Shown here: positions 40,954 to 51,155 of the stretch, one piece after another
How positions within the stretch are numbered: the first letter of the stretch is position 1
Layout of the letters: every line of letters starts with the position of its first letter
Notes under the pieces: model-generated
The model's database searches: none
What the model was told of the DNA's origin: nothing
What the model saw: only the letters and a program-made list of their open reading frames with translations
DNA from: Bacteroidetes bacterium SB0662_bin_6
GTDB taxonomy: Bacteria; Bacteroidota; Rhodothermia; Rhodothermales; VXPQ01
Assembly (NCBI GenBank): GCA_009839485.1
Contig: VXPQ01000046.1
Coordinates: 62,001-126,000, forward strand
Reading direction: 5' to 3'
Length of the DNA: 64,000 nucleotides
Translations under genes and position numbers: made by a program

Positions 40954-43575
40954 ATGGAAGGCAATTTCTCGAATCGCGTCAGAGATGTTATCAGGGACAG
41001 CCGGGAAGAAGCAATACGGCTGAGCCACGATTACATCGGCACGGAGCATCTTCTTCTCGGGATTATCTGCGAGGGCGAGGGCATTGCCGTCAAGATTCTC
41101 CGCAGCCTTGGTTGCGATTTGTTAAAGCTCAGAAAGGCGGTCGAGGAAACGGTCCGTGGTACGGGCGGGGCGCTTGCCGTGGGCAATATTTCGTTCACCA
41201 AGCAAGCCGAAAAAGTTCTTAAGATCACCTATCTGGAAGCGAAGATATACAAGAGTGATATTATAGGTACCGAGCATTTGCTGCTGAGCCTTCTCCGCGA
41301 CGAGGAAAATGTTGCAGCGCGAATTCTGCAACAGGGATTTTCGGTAACGTACGATGCCGTACGGGCCGAATTAGACTCCATTATAGGAGGAAAAATACCT
41401 GCGACGGGTGGCGGCGGCGGTGGGCCTGAACCGCCCCCGCCTGAAGGACAAGGAAAAGAGCGCCGCAAGATGGAAAAAAGCAAAACACCGGTGCTGGACA
41501 ACTTTGGCAGGGATCTGACCCGTCTGGCCGAGGAGTCCAAGTTGGATCCGATCGTGGGTAGAGAACAGGAGATCGAGCGCGTTGCCCAGGTGCTGAGTCG
41601 GCGCAAGAAGAACAATCCTGTGTTGATTGGTGAGCCGGGCGTGGGCAAGACGGCTATTGCCGAAGGACTTGCCATACGCATTGTCCAGCGCAAGGTGAGC
41701 CGTGTGCTTCATAACAAACGCATTGTGACGCTTGATTTGGCGGCACTTGTTGCCGGCACCAAGTACAGAGGACAGTTTGAGGAGCGGATGAAGGCAGTGA
41801 TGAACGAGCTCGAAAAGAGCCCGGAAGTTATTCTCTTTATCGATGAGTTGCACACGATCGTAGGTGCAGGCGGGGCCTCCGGTAGTCTTGATGCATCGAA
41901 TATGTTCAAACCGGCGCTTGCCCGGGGCGAGATTCAGTGTATCGGAGCGACGACCCTCGACGAATACCGGCAATATATCGAGAAGGATGGCGCCCTGGAT
42001 CGACGCTTCCAGAAGATTATTGTGGATCCCTCCACCACGGAGGAAACGATCGAAATCCTTCGCAACATCAAGACTCGCTATGAGGAGCATCACAACGTCC
42101 GTTATTCGGATGAAGCTCTCTTGCTTGCGGTGAGTCTCAGCGATCGCTACATCACGGACCGCTTTCTGCCTGACAAAGCCATTGACGTGATGGATGAAGC
42201 CGGTGCGCGTGTCCACCTGGCAAATATCCGCGTACCGGAGAATATTGTCCGTCTCGAAGAAGAAATTGAGACTGTCAGAAAGAAAAAGAACCATGTCGTC
42301 AAGAGCCAGCGCTTTGAGGAGGCGGCCCGGTTACGCGACAAGGAAAAGAAAATCGATGGAGAGCTCGAAGAAGCCAAGCGGGTATGGGAGCGCAAGGCCG
42401 AGGCGGAAGTGCATGATGTGATCGAAGAGAATATCGCTCAGGTTGTGGCGATGATGACGGGTATTCCGGTCGATAAGATTTCCCAGCCTGAGCAGAAGAA
42501 ACTTGTCAAAATGGACGATGCGCTTATGAAGCGCGTAATCGGACAGGATGAGGCTATTCGTAAGCTGTCGAGCGCCATACGCCGCACCCGGGCCGGCCTC
42601 AAGGACCCCGGCCGCCCTATCGGCTCGTTTATTTTCCTCGGACCTACCGGGGTTGGAAAGACCGAGTTGGCCAAGGTGCTTACGCAGTATCTCTTCGATT
42701 CGGACGAAGCGTTGATACGTATCGACATGTCCGAATACATGGAAAAATTCTCCGTCAGTCGACTGGTCGGCGCTCCTCCTGGGTATGTTGGCTACGAAGA
42801 GGGTGGACAACTGACTGAGAAAGTCCGTCGCAAGCCGTATTCCGTAGTGCTTCTCGATGAGATTGAGAAGGCGCATCAGGATGTGCTCAACATCCTGTTG
42901 CAGGTGCTCGACGACGGGGTACTCACAGATGGACTGGGCCGCCGGGTCGATTTCCGGAATACGATCATCATTATGACATCGAACATCGGTGCCCGGGACA
43001 TAAAGAACATTGGTAAAGGCATTGGCTTTTCCCAATCGGAAGAGACGTTCAATTACCGGACCCTGAAGAGTACGGTGGAAGATGCCCTGAAGCGGGTGTT
43101 CAACCCCGAGTTTCTGAACAGGGTAGACGATGTGATCGTTTTCCGTTCTTTGGAGAAAGCACACATCTTCCGCATCATCGACATTATGGCGGACGAGCTG
43201 CTTGACCGGGTCAGGGAACTCGGCATCAAAGTGGACATCACAAAGTCCGCCAAGGAGTTTCTTGTACTGAAAGGATTTGATGTAAAGTTTGGCGCCCGCC
43301 CTCTGCGGCGCTCGATCCAAAAATATATCGAGGATCCGCTTGCCGACCATATTCTTGGCAAGAACCTGGGCGAAGGAGATGCCATCCGCATTACTGCCAA
43401 AGACAAGAAAGGCACCGATACGCTATCGTTCAGCGTAAGGAAAAACAAAACATCGAAGGCCGCGCAGGCCGATGTGGACGTTGCCGAGGCGCCCCTTGAT
43501 GGCCAGGAAGAAGACAAAAACATTGCTCCTCCGAGTTCTGGTGAAAAACCGGAAAAAGAAGTAGCAAGGGAATAG
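40954..43575 (+). CDS. clpC: ATP-dependent Clp protease ATP-binding subunit ClpC
   Basis: Hsp100 unfoldase that feeds substrates to ClpP and disaggregates proteins. 873 residues from the ATG at 40954 ([13 protein letters not shown]). Two Clp-N repeats (about 1-150) are followed by AAA-1 (Walker A GEPGVGKT, Walker [11 protein letters not shown]). A UVR-type coiled segment lies in the linker region ([19 protein letters not shown]), the mark of ClpC as opposed to ClpA/B. AAA-2 has [14 protein letters not shown] and [14 protein letters not shown], then the D2-small domain. The last 50 residues are acidic and variable. No clpP is in view. Confidence 0.96.
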   Translation: MEGNFSNRVRDVIRDSREEAIRLSHDYIGTEHLLLGIICEGEGIAVKILRSLGCDLLKLRKAVEETVRGTGGALAVGNISFTKQAEKVLKITYLEAKIYKSDIIGTEHLLLSLLRDEENVAARILQQGFSVTYDAVRAELDSIIGGKIPATGGGGGGPEPPPPEGQGKERRKMEKSKTPVLDNFGRDLTRLAEESKLDPIVGREQEIERVAQVLSRRKKNNPVLIGEPGVGKTAIAEGLAIRIVQRKVSRVLHNKRIVTLDLAALVAGTKYRGQFEERMKAVMNELEKSPEVILFIDELHTIVGAGGASGSLDASNMFKPALARGEIQCIGATTLDEYRQYIEKDGALDRRFQKIIVDPSTTEETIEILRNIKTRYEEHHNVRYSDEALLLAVSLSDRYITDRFLPDKAIDVMDEAGARVHLANIRVPENIVRLEEEIETVRKKKNHVVKSQRFEEAARLRDKEKKIDGELEEAKRVWERKAEAEVHDVIEENIAQVVAMMTGIPVDKISQPEQKKLVKMDDALMKRVIGQDEAIRKLSSAIRRTRAGLKDPGRPIGSFIFLGPTGVGKTELAKVLTQYLFDSDEALIRIDMSEYMEKFSVSRLVGAPPGYVGYEEGGQLTEKVRRKPYSVVLLDEIEKAHQDVLNILLQVLDDGVLTDGLGRRVDFRNTIIIMTSNIGARDIKNIGKGIGFSQSEETFNYRTLKSTVEDALKRVFNPEFLNRVDDVIVFRSLEKAHIFRIIDIMADELLDRVRELGIKVDITKSAKEFLVLKGFDVKFGARPLRRSIQKYIEDPLADHILGKNLGEGDAIRITAKDKKGTDTLSFSVRKNKTSKAAQADVDVAEAPLDGQEEDKNIAPPSSGEKPEKEVARE

Positions 43576-43621
43576 GCTCTTTTGCTCCATCTTGTGAGCG
43601 TGCATTGATCTGTCATCCCCT

Positions 43622-44731
43622 ATGCAAAGCGTTGCCATCATTGGCGTCGGCCTGATTGGCGGATCCCTTGGCCTCGTATGGAAAAAACAGGCGCAGGACG
43701 TCGAGATCATTGGCTTTGACCAATCCGCCACGCTTGACAGGGCAATAGCGATCGGCGCCCTTGATCGCGCGGCATCCTCTCTGGAGGAGGCAGTCTCCGG
43801 CGCCGATGTGATCGTACTGGCTACCCCCATCCGGTCGATTCTGGAAATCCTCGAGCAGATTGCTCTTCATGTCAAGGCGGGCGCCATTGTTACGGATGTA
43901 GGTTCCGTAAAAGGCCCTGTTGCAGCCTGTGCTTCGGCCGTGTTGCCCTCAGGGGTCCTGTTTGTCGGCGGGCATCCCATGGCCGGTTCCGAACGCCGGG
44001 GAATCGATCAGGCAGATGCCTTGTTGTTCGAAAACGCGGCCTATGTACTTTGTCCTCCGGACCACATGGATACTTCCGCCCTGGAGGTGGAGTGTGCCTC
44101 TTTCGTGGCCTTGATCGAGGCCACCGGCGCCCGGCTTATTGTGCTTCCTCCTGCTCGCCACGACCGTATCGCCGCGTTTGTCAGCCACCTCCCCCAGTTG
44201 CTTGCCGTGGCGCTAATGAACCATGTGGCGAACCAGGACGGACAGGACGATGCCTTCCTCCAACTCGCTGCCGGCGGGTTTCGGGATATGACTCGTATTG
44301 CCTCCTCCCCTTTCGATGTGTGGAGCGACATCCTGAAAACGAACGATACACACATTCTGGAAGTGCTCGATTCGTTTACCGGGCGAATAGAGGTTCTTCG
44401 CCAGGAGCTCGCCCGTGGCGATATGGAAACCTTGCAGAGCCGGTTCCAGGACGCCCGATCCAAAAGGGAAACGATACCCCGCAACACAAAAGGCTTCCTG
44501 CATCCCCTTGCGGACGTGTATGTCTACGCGGAAGATCGCCCTGGCGAACTTCTCTCGATCGCCAGGATACTCTACGAGGCATCATTGAATATCAAGGATA
44601 TCGAATTGCTCAAAATACGCGAAGGAACCGGGGGTGCTTTCCGTATGGGTTTCGCGGAAGACGCCACGGCTGCAGCTGCTACCGAAACACTGATCCGTGC
44701 AGGCTACACCGCCTGGCGCTTGCAACATTGA
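43622..44731 (+). CDS. tyrA: Prephenate dehydrogenase with C-terminal ACT-like domain
   Basis: Converts prephenate to 4-hydroxyphenylpyruvate using NAD(P)+ for tyrosine synthesis. 369 residues: Rossmann start MQSVAIIGVGLIGGSLGLVW, the block VLATPIRSILEIL, the substrate-site region GGHPMAGSERRGIDQADALLFENA, and SHLPQLLAVALMNHV. The C-terminal 75 residues (DVYVYAEDRPGELLSIARIL, NIKDIELLKIREGTGGAFRMGF) form an ACT domain, probably for tyrosine feedback. It is followed by gcvT after 5 bp, so they are probably one transcript although the pathways differ. Confidence 0.94.
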   Translation: MQSVAIIGVGLIGGSLGLVWKKQAQDVEIIGFDQSATLDRAIAIGALDRAASSLEEAVSGADVIVLATPIRSILEILEQIALHVKAGAIVTDVGSVKGPVAACASAVLPSGVLFVGGHPMAGSERRGIDQADALLFENAAYVLCPPDHMDTSALEVECASFVALIEATGARLIVLPPARHDRIAAFVSHLPQLLAVALMNHVANQDGQDDAFLQLAAGGFRDMTRIASSPFDVWSDILKTNDTHILEVLDSFTGRIEVLRQELARGDMETLQSRFQDARSKRETIPRNTKGFLHPLADVYVYAEDRPGELLSIARILYEASLNIKDIELLKIREGTGGAFRMGFAEDATAAAATETLIRAGYTAWRLQH

Positions 44732-44736
44732 CATCC

Positions 44737-45867
44737 ATGGCATCAACTGAATCCGGGACTCTCCGAAAAACCCCGCTGTATGACCGTCACATTGCGCTCG
44801 GCGGGCGGATGACGCCATTCGCCGGCTACGAAATGCCGTTACGCTATACGGAGGGTATCCTTGAAGAGCATCGTGCGGTTCGCGGAGAGGCAGGCCTCTT
44901 CGATGTCAGCCATATGGGAGAAATCCTTGTTCGCGGCCCTCACGCGGCTGCCTGCGCACAATATCTGGTCACGAACGAAGTGATGTCGCTTCAGGCCGGG
45001 CAGGCCGTTTATACCTGTATGTGCCGGGAAGATGGCGGTATTATTGATGACCTGATCGTATATCGTCTTGCCGACGACGAATACCTTTTTGTGGTCAATG
45101 CTGCAAACCGCCAAAAGGATTTCATGTGGATGATCCGGAATAACCCGGCGAAGGCGATCATTGAAGACCTGTCCGATGAGATTGCCCTGATTGCCGTACA
45201 GGGCCCGCGGGCGCGGGCTATTACCGAGGCCGCGATCGAGGAAGATTTACATGGCTTGAAGCCGTTTCACTTCCGGCATACCTCCGGCGGGTGTTTTGAA
45301 GGAGCACGTTTTTTTATCGTTTCTGCAACGGGCTATACGGGAGAGGCAGGCGTCGAGATATATTGCGATGTCGATCTGGCCGGGTCCGTCTGGGACAGAA
45401 TCCTGAAGGCCGGGACGGACGAGGGGTTGAAACCTGCCGGATTGGGCGCCCGGGACACTCTTCGTATGGAGGCTGCGTTCCGTCTCTACGGAAACGATAT
45501 TACGGAGGAAACCAACCCCATCGAGGCCGGCCTGGGTTATTTTGTCCGAATGGACAAGGATGATTTCATCGGAAAATCCGCGCTGGAACGTGTACGTTCG
45601 GAAGGTCCATCCCGGAAACTGGTGGCATTCATCGTCCAGGAGCAAGGGGGTATTCCAAGAAGTGGTCATAGTATATCGACCGCGGCGGGACCGGACACGG
45701 GCGTGGTGACGAGCGGAACGCAATCACCGATGCTCGGACGAGGTATCGGTCTGGGATATGTGCCCAACGACCCGTCCTGCACCATGCCGGATTCTCAAAT
45801 AAACGTAACGGTTCGATCCCGTACGCTTCATGCGCTTGTTAAGAAGCCCCCGTTGCATAAAACCTGA
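44737..45867 (+). CDS. gcvT: Glycine cleavage system T protein (aminomethyltransferase)
   Basis: Transfers the methylene group from the lipoyl H-protein to tetrahydrofolate, releasing ammonia. 376 residues from the ATG at 44737; a long open frame upstream overlaps tyrA out of frame and is not coding. Family blocks: TPLYDRHIALGGRMTPFAGYEMPLRY, GLFDVSHMGEI, GGIIDDLIVYRL, SATGYTGEAGVEIYCD and GLGARDTLRMEAAFRLYGND. The C-terminal barrel includes GVVTSGTQSPMLGRGIGLGYV. The H and P proteins are not in this window, and I see no glycine riboswitch upstream. Confidence 0.95.
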   Translation: MASTESGTLRKTPLYDRHIALGGRMTPFAGYEMPLRYTEGILEEHRAVRGEAGLFDVSHMGEILVRGPHAAACAQYLVTNEVMSLQAGQAVYTCMCREDGGIIDDLIVYRLADDEYLFVVNAANRQKDFMWMIRNNPAKAIIEDLSDEIALIAVQGPRARAITEAAIEEDLHGLKPFHFRHTSGGCFEGARFFIVSATGYTGEAGVEIYCDVDLAGSVWDRILKAGTDEGLKPAGLGARDTLRMEAAFRLYGNDITEETNPIEAGLGYFVRMDKDDFIGKSALERVRSEGPSRKLVAFIVQEQGGIPRSGHSISTAAGPDTGVVTSGTQSPMLGRGIGLGYVPNDPSCTMPDSQINVTVRSRTLHALVKKPPLHKT

Positions 45868-45954
45868 ACCGCCTGTCGCGCTTTTCGGCAAGACAGGAAT
45901 TATCTTCCGGTGCCTTACGCATCATTTGTTTCTCCCCTATCCGACAACCCTTCC

Positions 45955-46701
45955 ATGAACACAGAAGTATTTATCACTGGCCAATCCGTGCCGGCAGAAA
46001 AAGTGGAGGGTCACACTGTGGTTGTGATCGACGTGTTGCGGGCCTGTTCGACGATCGTAACTGCAATGTGTAACGGCGCCCGGGATGTGGTTCCGGTGCC
46101 GGATATGGATCAGGCAGGGAAAATTGCGTCCAACCTCGATCAGGCGAGTTATCTACTGGGCGGCGAACGCGACGGCTTTCGGATCGAAGAGTACCATTGC
46201 GGCAATTCGCCCCTGGAGTATACCCGCGAGAGGGTGCAGGGTCGGACGATCATTCTTAGTACGACCAACGGTACTGTAGCCATGCACAAGGGACAGGACG
46301 CAAAGAACCTTCTGATCGGGTGTTTCCTGAACATTGATCGTATTGTCGAAGCGATCCGCAAATCAGGAAATGACCTGACCATCATTTGTGCAGGCCAGAA
46401 ACACCGGGTTTCACTGGAGGACACACTTTGTGCAGGCTATATACTGGATCGACTGTGGGATGGGCAGCGGGCTGAAGGGGTTTCCGACACGGCGCTCATA
46501 GCCTTTTCCTTATACGACCGCAATCGCATGCATCTGGAAGCTACCTTGCGGCAGGGCAGCCATGCGAGATGGCTTGCTTCGAAAGGCTTTGAGGACGACG
46601 TAGACTATTGTTTCCAGTTCAATTCCCTGCCTGTACTCCCCTATTACAGGGAAAACCGGATTGTGCTGGATAAAACGGAGCCTGCCCTTGCCGCTGTATA
46701 A
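45955..46701 (+). CDS. comB: 2-phosphosulfolactate phosphatase (ComB family)
   Basis: Mg-dependent phosphatase that releases sulfolactate from 2-phosphosulfolactate. 248 residues from the ATG at 45955; a GTG at 45910 is less likely. Family motifs include VVVIDVLRACSTIVTAMCNGA, YLLGGERDGFRIEEYHCGNSPLEY, TIILSTTNGTVA, LTIICAGQKHRVSLEDTLCAGYI and the C-terminal SHARWLASKGFEDDVDYCFQ. In methanogens it makes coenzyme M; in bacteria without ComA its role is less clear, with sulfolactate or sulfonolipid metabolism possible. No comA or comC is present nearby. The gene is followed by a long palindromic repeat element. Confidence 0.9.
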   Translation: MNTEVFITGQSVPAEKVEGHTVVVIDVLRACSTIVTAMCNGARDVVPVPDMDQAGKIASNLDQASYLLGGERDGFRIEEYHCGNSPLEYTRERVQGRTIILSTTNGTVAMHKGQDAKNLLIGCFLNIDRIVEAIRKSGNDLTIICAGQKHRVSLEDTLCAGYILDRLWDGQRAEGVSDTALIAFSLYDRNRMHLEATLRQGSHARWLASKGFEDDVDYCFQFNSLPVLPYYRENRIVLDKTEPALAAV

Positions 46702-46760
46702 CCGGGGTACAAGGTTTTGTCCGCCCGTTTGCATGGTATGCACACTGTTTCGCACCTATC

Positions 46761-46947
46761 GGATACTCTGATCAAAACCGCTTCGCCCAGCGCTTCACGT
46801 GCGTGCGTTAAGCGCCCTTCGGGAGGCTGAGAGGGGCACGCTGGCCGCGTCATTCCTCATTATGTGGGGCCTGCCACATTGCTTCGTCATTCCTTGCCAG
46901 CGTGCCCCTCTCAGCCTCTGAGCTTTGCGGACTTAATCAGAGTATCC
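46761..46947. repeat. Palindromic repeat family, long copy (187 bp)
   Basis: The perfect 12-bp terminal inverted repeat GGATACTCTGAT (46761-46772) pairs with its complement at 46936-46947 and extends imperfectly to 26 bp. Inside is a perfect 22-bp inverted repeat (46823-46844 with 46897-46918), and in its loop a small hairpin ATGTGG/CCACAT flanked by two copies of CGTCATTCCT (46848-46857, 46885-46894). No frame is coding. It fills most of the 281-bp gap between comB and ftsK. Confidence 0.85.
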
Positions 46948-46982
46948 GGTGGTTTTTTCTTCGGCACGCAGTACCTTGAGTG

Positions 46983-49442
46983 ATGGCTTCACGATCGGGA
47001 AAAAGGCATAACCGGAGGAGAGTTTCCGGGGAAAACAAGCAAGGTGCATCCGCTGGCCGTATGCATGAAGTGCTTGGCCTCGTCGTGATGACCCTGGCTT
47101 TTCTTATCGGGCTGGCGCTGGTTACCTACCATACTTCCGATGACGTCATTGTGCGGGGAAGCACACTGAGCGATGCATTTGTTCCTGGAGAAAACCAGGT
47201 GTCCAATGCGCTTGGTCTGGCGGGTGCATGGATGGCTCAACTCCTTGTACCTCGTTTTCTGGGCTATCCGGTTGTACTTCTGTCGGCATTTATGTGCATG
47301 GTGGGATATCTGCTGCTCCGGCGGCGCCTGACCGGCAAACTGGTTTCGACGGGAATCCTGGTTCTTGTTGTCACATTCACCGTAGCCGGCCTTCTCGGTT
47401 GGATTGCACTCGTTTTTGAGGTGGAGCTTGCGTTGTGGAGCGGGAGCCTTGGCCTTGGCGTGGCCGGGTGGCTCCAGCATGTTCTCGGCACGATCGGATC
47501 GGCTGTGATCCTTGCCATGTCTCTTGCAATTGCTGTCCTGCTACTCGTGGGCCATGACCTGCAGCGTATCTTCGACAGGTTCGGATCCTGGACCGCCTCG
47601 GTAAAAGCCGCCACTGGACGCCGCCGGGCCGCGCGTAAAAAACGTGTGGAAGCGAATCGCAAGGCGAAACAGGCCAAACGAAAAGCGGGTGATTCCGAAG
47701 ACCTCCCCGAAACTCGCCATGAGCCGTCACAAACGGCAGCCCGGCGATCCTCCGGCAGTACGACAGCCCCTGCCCCCTCTGCCTCAAGCCGTACGCTGAA
47801 TGACACGTTCCAGGGTATGTCTCCTCCCGCTCGCAGTACAGCGCATGCCCCGGCTACGGAAAAGGATATTGAAATACATGTCCAGCAGCGTATCGAGGAG
47901 GAACACGCCGATATCGTGGAGCGGCAGGTAGATATTCCCCGCGAGAAGCTTGCGGCCCGGTATCGTTTCCCGACAATTGATCTGCTTGATGCGCGCGAGG
48001 CTGATGAGGTGCCGATCGACTACGACGAACTGGAAGAAAACAAGCGAATCCTTCTCGACAAACTCGATACGTACGGCATCGAAATACGTGATATCAATGC
48101 AATTGTTGGGCCGACCGTTACATTGTACGAACTGACACCGGCCCCTGGTGTGAAGATAAACCGCATCACAGCCCTCGAGAACGATCTCGCTATGGCGATG
48201 GCTGCCGGGGGGATCCGGATGATTGCGCCGATTCCCGGAAAATCCGCCGTGGGTGTTGAAATCCCGAACCGGCGCCGTGAACTCGTTCGGATCCGTGATG
48301 TCATAGGCACTACCCGATTCCGTGATTCCGAGATGGAGTTGCCTATAGCGGTCGGCAAAAGCATTGAAGGAGAAGTTTTTTTAACGGATCTGGCCAAACT
48401 TCCCCATCTGCTTATTGCAGGAGCGACCGGCTCAGGTAAATCGGTGGGACTCAATACGCTGATTACCGGATTGATGTATGCCTGCCATCCCGCCAATCTG
48501 AAGTTTGTAATGATCGATCCCAAAAAGATCGAGTTGCAGCAATACAAATACATGGTTGACCACTATGTGGCTATGCCGGAGAATAGCGAGGAGCCGATTA
48601 TCACGGACGTGGCCCAGGCGTTGGGGGTGCTCAAGTCCTGTGAGCGGGAGATGGAAATACGTTATGATCTGTTTTCTGCGGCCCAGGTTCGTTCTATCAA
48701 GGATTACAACAAAAAGGTTCGTTCCGGGAAACTGGACAAGGAAGAGGCCTTTATCCATTTGCCATATATTATTGTTATTATAGATGAGCTTGCAGACCTT
48801 ATGATGTTGGCGGGCAAAGATATAGAGGCGCCTATAGCACGACTCGCTCAGATGGCGCGCGCCGTAGGCATACACCTTGTGCTTGCTACGCAACGTCCGT
48901 CCGTCGATGTGATCACCGGGTTGATAAAGGCGAATTTCCCCGCACGCATTGCCTATCAGGTTGCTTCCAAAGTAGATTCCCGCACGATCCTCGATCAGAA
49001 CGGTGCAGAAGGTCTTGTCGGTAACGGAGACCTTTTGTATATGCTGGGAAGCAGGTCGGCCCGTCTGCAAGGGCCGTTCGTAAGCTCCGAAGAAGTCGAC
49101 CGCGTAGTGGATTTTGTGGCGCGCCAGAAAGGCCCCGGTCCCTATATGCTGCCCCCCTTCGGAGATGAAAGCAGTGCAGGGAATCTTTCCGGCATAGATG
49201 ATATAGACCCGTTCTTCGACGAGGCAGCCCACATTATCGTGCGCGCCCGCCAGGGTTCGGTCTCCCTTCTGCAACGCAAACTGTCCGTTGGGTACACTCG
49301 AGCCGCACGTATTGTGGATCAACTTGAGACGGCGGGCATTGTAGGCCGGTTTGTGGGGTCCAAAGCGCGTGAAGTGCTTGTCGAGTCAGAGGAAGAGTTG
49401 GAAGAGTTGCTCGCAGGTATCAGGAATTCGGGCAGAGTATAG
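46983..49442 (+). CDS. ftsK: FtsK/SpoIIIE-type DNA translocase
   Basis: Septal motor that pumps DNA and helps resolve chromosome dimers at division. 819 residues from the ATG at 46983 (a GTG directly before it is possible). Four or more membrane helices lie at about 30-190, then a basic/Ala-Pro linker (about 200-300, KKRVEANRKAKQAKRKAG). The alpha/beta motor domains follow (Walker A AGATGSGKSVGLN, Walker B IIVIIDELADLMM, then LATQRPSVDVITGLIKANFP). The C-terminal gamma winged helix (VSLLQRKLSVGYTRAARIVD) reads KOPS-type sequences. The linker is short compared with E. coli FtsK, as is usual for SpoIIIE-size proteins. Confidence 0.95.
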   Translation: MASRSGKRHNRRRVSGENKQGASAGRMHEVLGLVVMTLAFLIGLALVTYHTSDDVIVRGSTLSDAFVPGENQVSNALGLAGAWMAQLLVPRFLGYPVVLLSAFMCMVGYLLLRRRLTGKLVSTGILVLVVTFTVAGLLGWIALVFEVELALWSGSLGLGVAGWLQHVLGTIGSAVILAMSLAIAVLLLVGHDLQRIFDRFGSWTASVKAATGRRRAARKKRVEANRKAKQAKRKAGDSEDLPETRHEPSQTAARRSSGSTTAPAPSASSRTLNDTFQGMSPPARSTAHAPATEKDIEIHVQQRIEEEHADIVERQVDIPREKLAARYRFPTIDLLDAREADEVPIDYDELEENKRILLDKLDTYGIEIRDINAIVGPTVTLYELTPAPGVKINRITALENDLAMAMAAGGIRMIAPIPGKSAVGVEIPNRRRELVRIRDVIGTTRFRDSEMELPIAVGKSIEGEVFLTDLAKLPHLLIAGATGSGKSVGLNTLITGLMYACHPANLKFVMIDPKKIELQQYKYMVDHYVAMPENSEEPIITDVAQALGVLKSCEREMEIRYDLFSAAQVRSIKDYNKKVRSGKLDKEEAFIHLPYIIVIIDELADLMMLAGKDIEAPIARLAQMARAVGIHLVLATQRPSVDVITGLIKANFPARIAYQVASKVDSRTILDQNGAEGLVGNGDLLYMLGSRSARLQGPFVSSEEVDRVVDFVARQKGPGPYMLPPFGDESSAGNLSGIDDIDPFFDEAAHIIVRARQGSVSLLQRKLSVGYTRAARIVDQLETAGIVGRFVGSKAREVLVESEEELEELLAGIRNSGRV

Positions 49443-49447
49443 GGTTT

Positions 49448-50596
49448 ATGCCGTCTTTTCCGAAAGGAGCTTTTCCTGTAGTGGGAATTCTTGGTGGCGG
49501 GCAACTGGCCCGGATGACTGCCTTTGCCGCCATGCGGATGGGTTTCGATGTGCGCTTTTTACTCCCGGAGGCGTCCGGGCCCGTGAGGGGGCTTGGGCAA
49601 TCCTTCGTGGGCGATTGGACGGATGCCGGCGTACTGCGCGATTTCGGGAGTGTTTGCGAGGTAGTGACGGCTGAGAGCGAATGGGCTCCGGTAAAAGAAG
49701 CCGAGGCCGCTCTACAGGGCCGTGTCCCTGTTCGCCCTGCCTCATTCACCCTCGGCATTGTCCGGCATAAAGGCCGCCAGAAAACCTGGCTGCGGGACGC
49801 GGGGCTACCCGTCCCCCGTTTTGCATGCTGCGCCACGCTCGAAGAGGCCACAGAGACAGCGAACCACTTCGGGTATCCCGTACTCGCAAAAAGATATACG
49901 CATGCGTACGACGGATACGGTAACGCGACCGTCCACTCAGCAGACGAACTACGGGCAGCGTGGGAGCGTCTTGCGGCAGAAGACGGCTTGTTAATAGAAG
50001 CTTTCGTTTCGTTCCGGAGAGAGCTTTCCGTGCTTGTTGCCCGCCGACCCGGGGGCGAGCATGTCATTTATCCCGTTGCGGATACCGAACAGCGCAATCA
50101 TCGTTGTTATGCGGTAGAGGTTCCATCCTGTATTGAAGACGCCGAAGCGGACGAGGCGCGCCGGATAGGGCTTGCTGCTGTGGAAGCGGTTCAGGGAACG
50201 GGACTGGTTGCCGTTGAACTTTTTCATACGGAGGACGGAGACATTCTGATTAACGAGTTGGCCCCACGGCCGCACAACACGGGACACTATTCTATTGAGG
50301 GCAGCTACACGTCTCAGTTTGAGAACCATGTCCGGGCCGTGCTGGATATCCCCTTGGGAAACCCGGAACTGCGTACGCCTGTAGCGATTATGGTGAATGT
50401 ATTCGGAAGCCGGGACGGAACAGCGTCTCCCGCAGGGCTGAATGAAGCCTTGACGGTTCCTGGCGTAGCCGTGCATGTGTATGGCAAACCGAATGTGAGG
50501 ATGCATCGTAAAATGGGACATGTCACTGTTACCGGCAACGACCGCATTGCTGCGCGCCGTCTTGCCGAGACGGCTGCTGCACACCTTCGTTTGTGA
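49448..50596 (+). CDS. purK: 5-(carboxyamino)imidazole ribonucleotide synthase
   Basis: ATP-grasp enzyme that carboxylates AIR to N5-CAIR in purine synthesis. 382 residues starting at the ATG at 49448, six bases after ftsK ends. Motifs: [26 protein letters not shown], the ATP-grasp central block [18 protein letters not shown], and the metal-site end [40 protein letters not shown]. It is paired with purE 19 bp downstream, which handles the next step, so they act as a pathway operon. Confidence 0.95.
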   Translation: MPSFPKGAFPVVGILGGGQLARMTAFAAMRMGFDVRFLLPEASGPVRGLGQSFVGDWTDAGVLRDFGSVCEVVTAESEWAPVKEAEAALQGRVPVRPASFTLGIVRHKGRQKTWLRDAGLPVPRFACCATLEEATETANHFGYPVLAKRYTHAYDGYGNATVHSADELRAAWERLAAEDGLLIEAFVSFRRELSVLVARRPGGEHVIYPVADTEQRNHRCYAVEVPSCIEDAEADEARRIGLAAVEAVQGTGLVAVELFHTEDGDILINELAPRPHNTGHYSIEGSYTSQFENHVRAVLDIPLGNPELRTPVAIMVNVFGSRDGTASPAGLNEALTVPGVAVHVYGKPNVRMHRKMGHVTVTGNDRIAARRLAETAAAHLRL

Positions 50597-50615
50597 CACT
50601 ACAACTCTTCAAACC

Positions 50616-51128
50616 ATGGCCCTTGTAGGCATTGCAATGGGATCCAAGTCGGATCTGCCCGTCATGGCCGAAGCAGCAGAAGTGCTGCGCACCCTGGACA
50701 TACCGTTCGAGATCCGTGTCCTTTCGGCCCATCGCACCCCTCACCACATGGCTGAATATGCGCGTACAGCGCATGAACGCGGCATCAGGGCGATCATTGC
50801 CGGGGCCGGGGGAGCTGCCCACTTGCCGGGGATGATCGCTGCCTATTCCCCCCTGCCCGTGATTGGGGTTCCTGTACCCGGGAAGAAAATGGACGGTCTT
50901 GATTCATTGCTATCGATCGTGCAAATGCCTCGAGGTGTTCCCGTCGCCACCGTGGCGATTGGCGGAGCAGGAAATGCAGGGCTATTGGCGGCGCAGATTA
51001 TCGGCGCCGCCGATACCGATGTGCTCGACAGGGTAGTTGATTACAAGGCAAAGATGGTGCGCCAGGTGGAGGAAATGGATGCCTCCGTTCCGGGTGTGCT
51101 TGAAGAAATTCTCAAGAGGGACGGCTGA
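50616..51128 (+). CDS. purE: N5-CAIR mutase (class I PurE)
   Basis: Rearranges N5-CAIR to CAIR. 170 residues from the ATG at 50616; an earlier in-frame start lies inside purK. Conserved blocks are [41 protein letters not shown] (catalytic His), [29 protein letters not shown] and [33 protein letters not shown]. The SAHRTP and [10 protein letters not shown] signatures with a purK partner mark class I, the N5-CAIR route. It is convergent with the GWxTD gene, with 27 bp between stops. Confidence 0.96.
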   Translation: MALVGIAMGSKSDLPVMAEAAEVLRTLDIPFEIRVLSAHRTPHHMAEYARTAHERGIRAIIAGAGGAAHLPGMIAAYSPLPVIGVPVPGKKMDGLDSLLSIVQMPRGVPVATVAIGGAGNAGLLAAQIIGAADTDVLDRVVDYKAKMVRQVEEMDASVPGVLEEILKRDG

Positions 51129-51155
51129 GCACGCCCGCTCTTTTCAACCCCCGGC

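Noticed and set aside
44050-44736. Long N-terminal extension of gcvT reaching back into tyrA
   Set aside because: The extension runs out of frame across tyrA, has no family similarity, and the ATG at 44737 gives the exact normal GcvT start.
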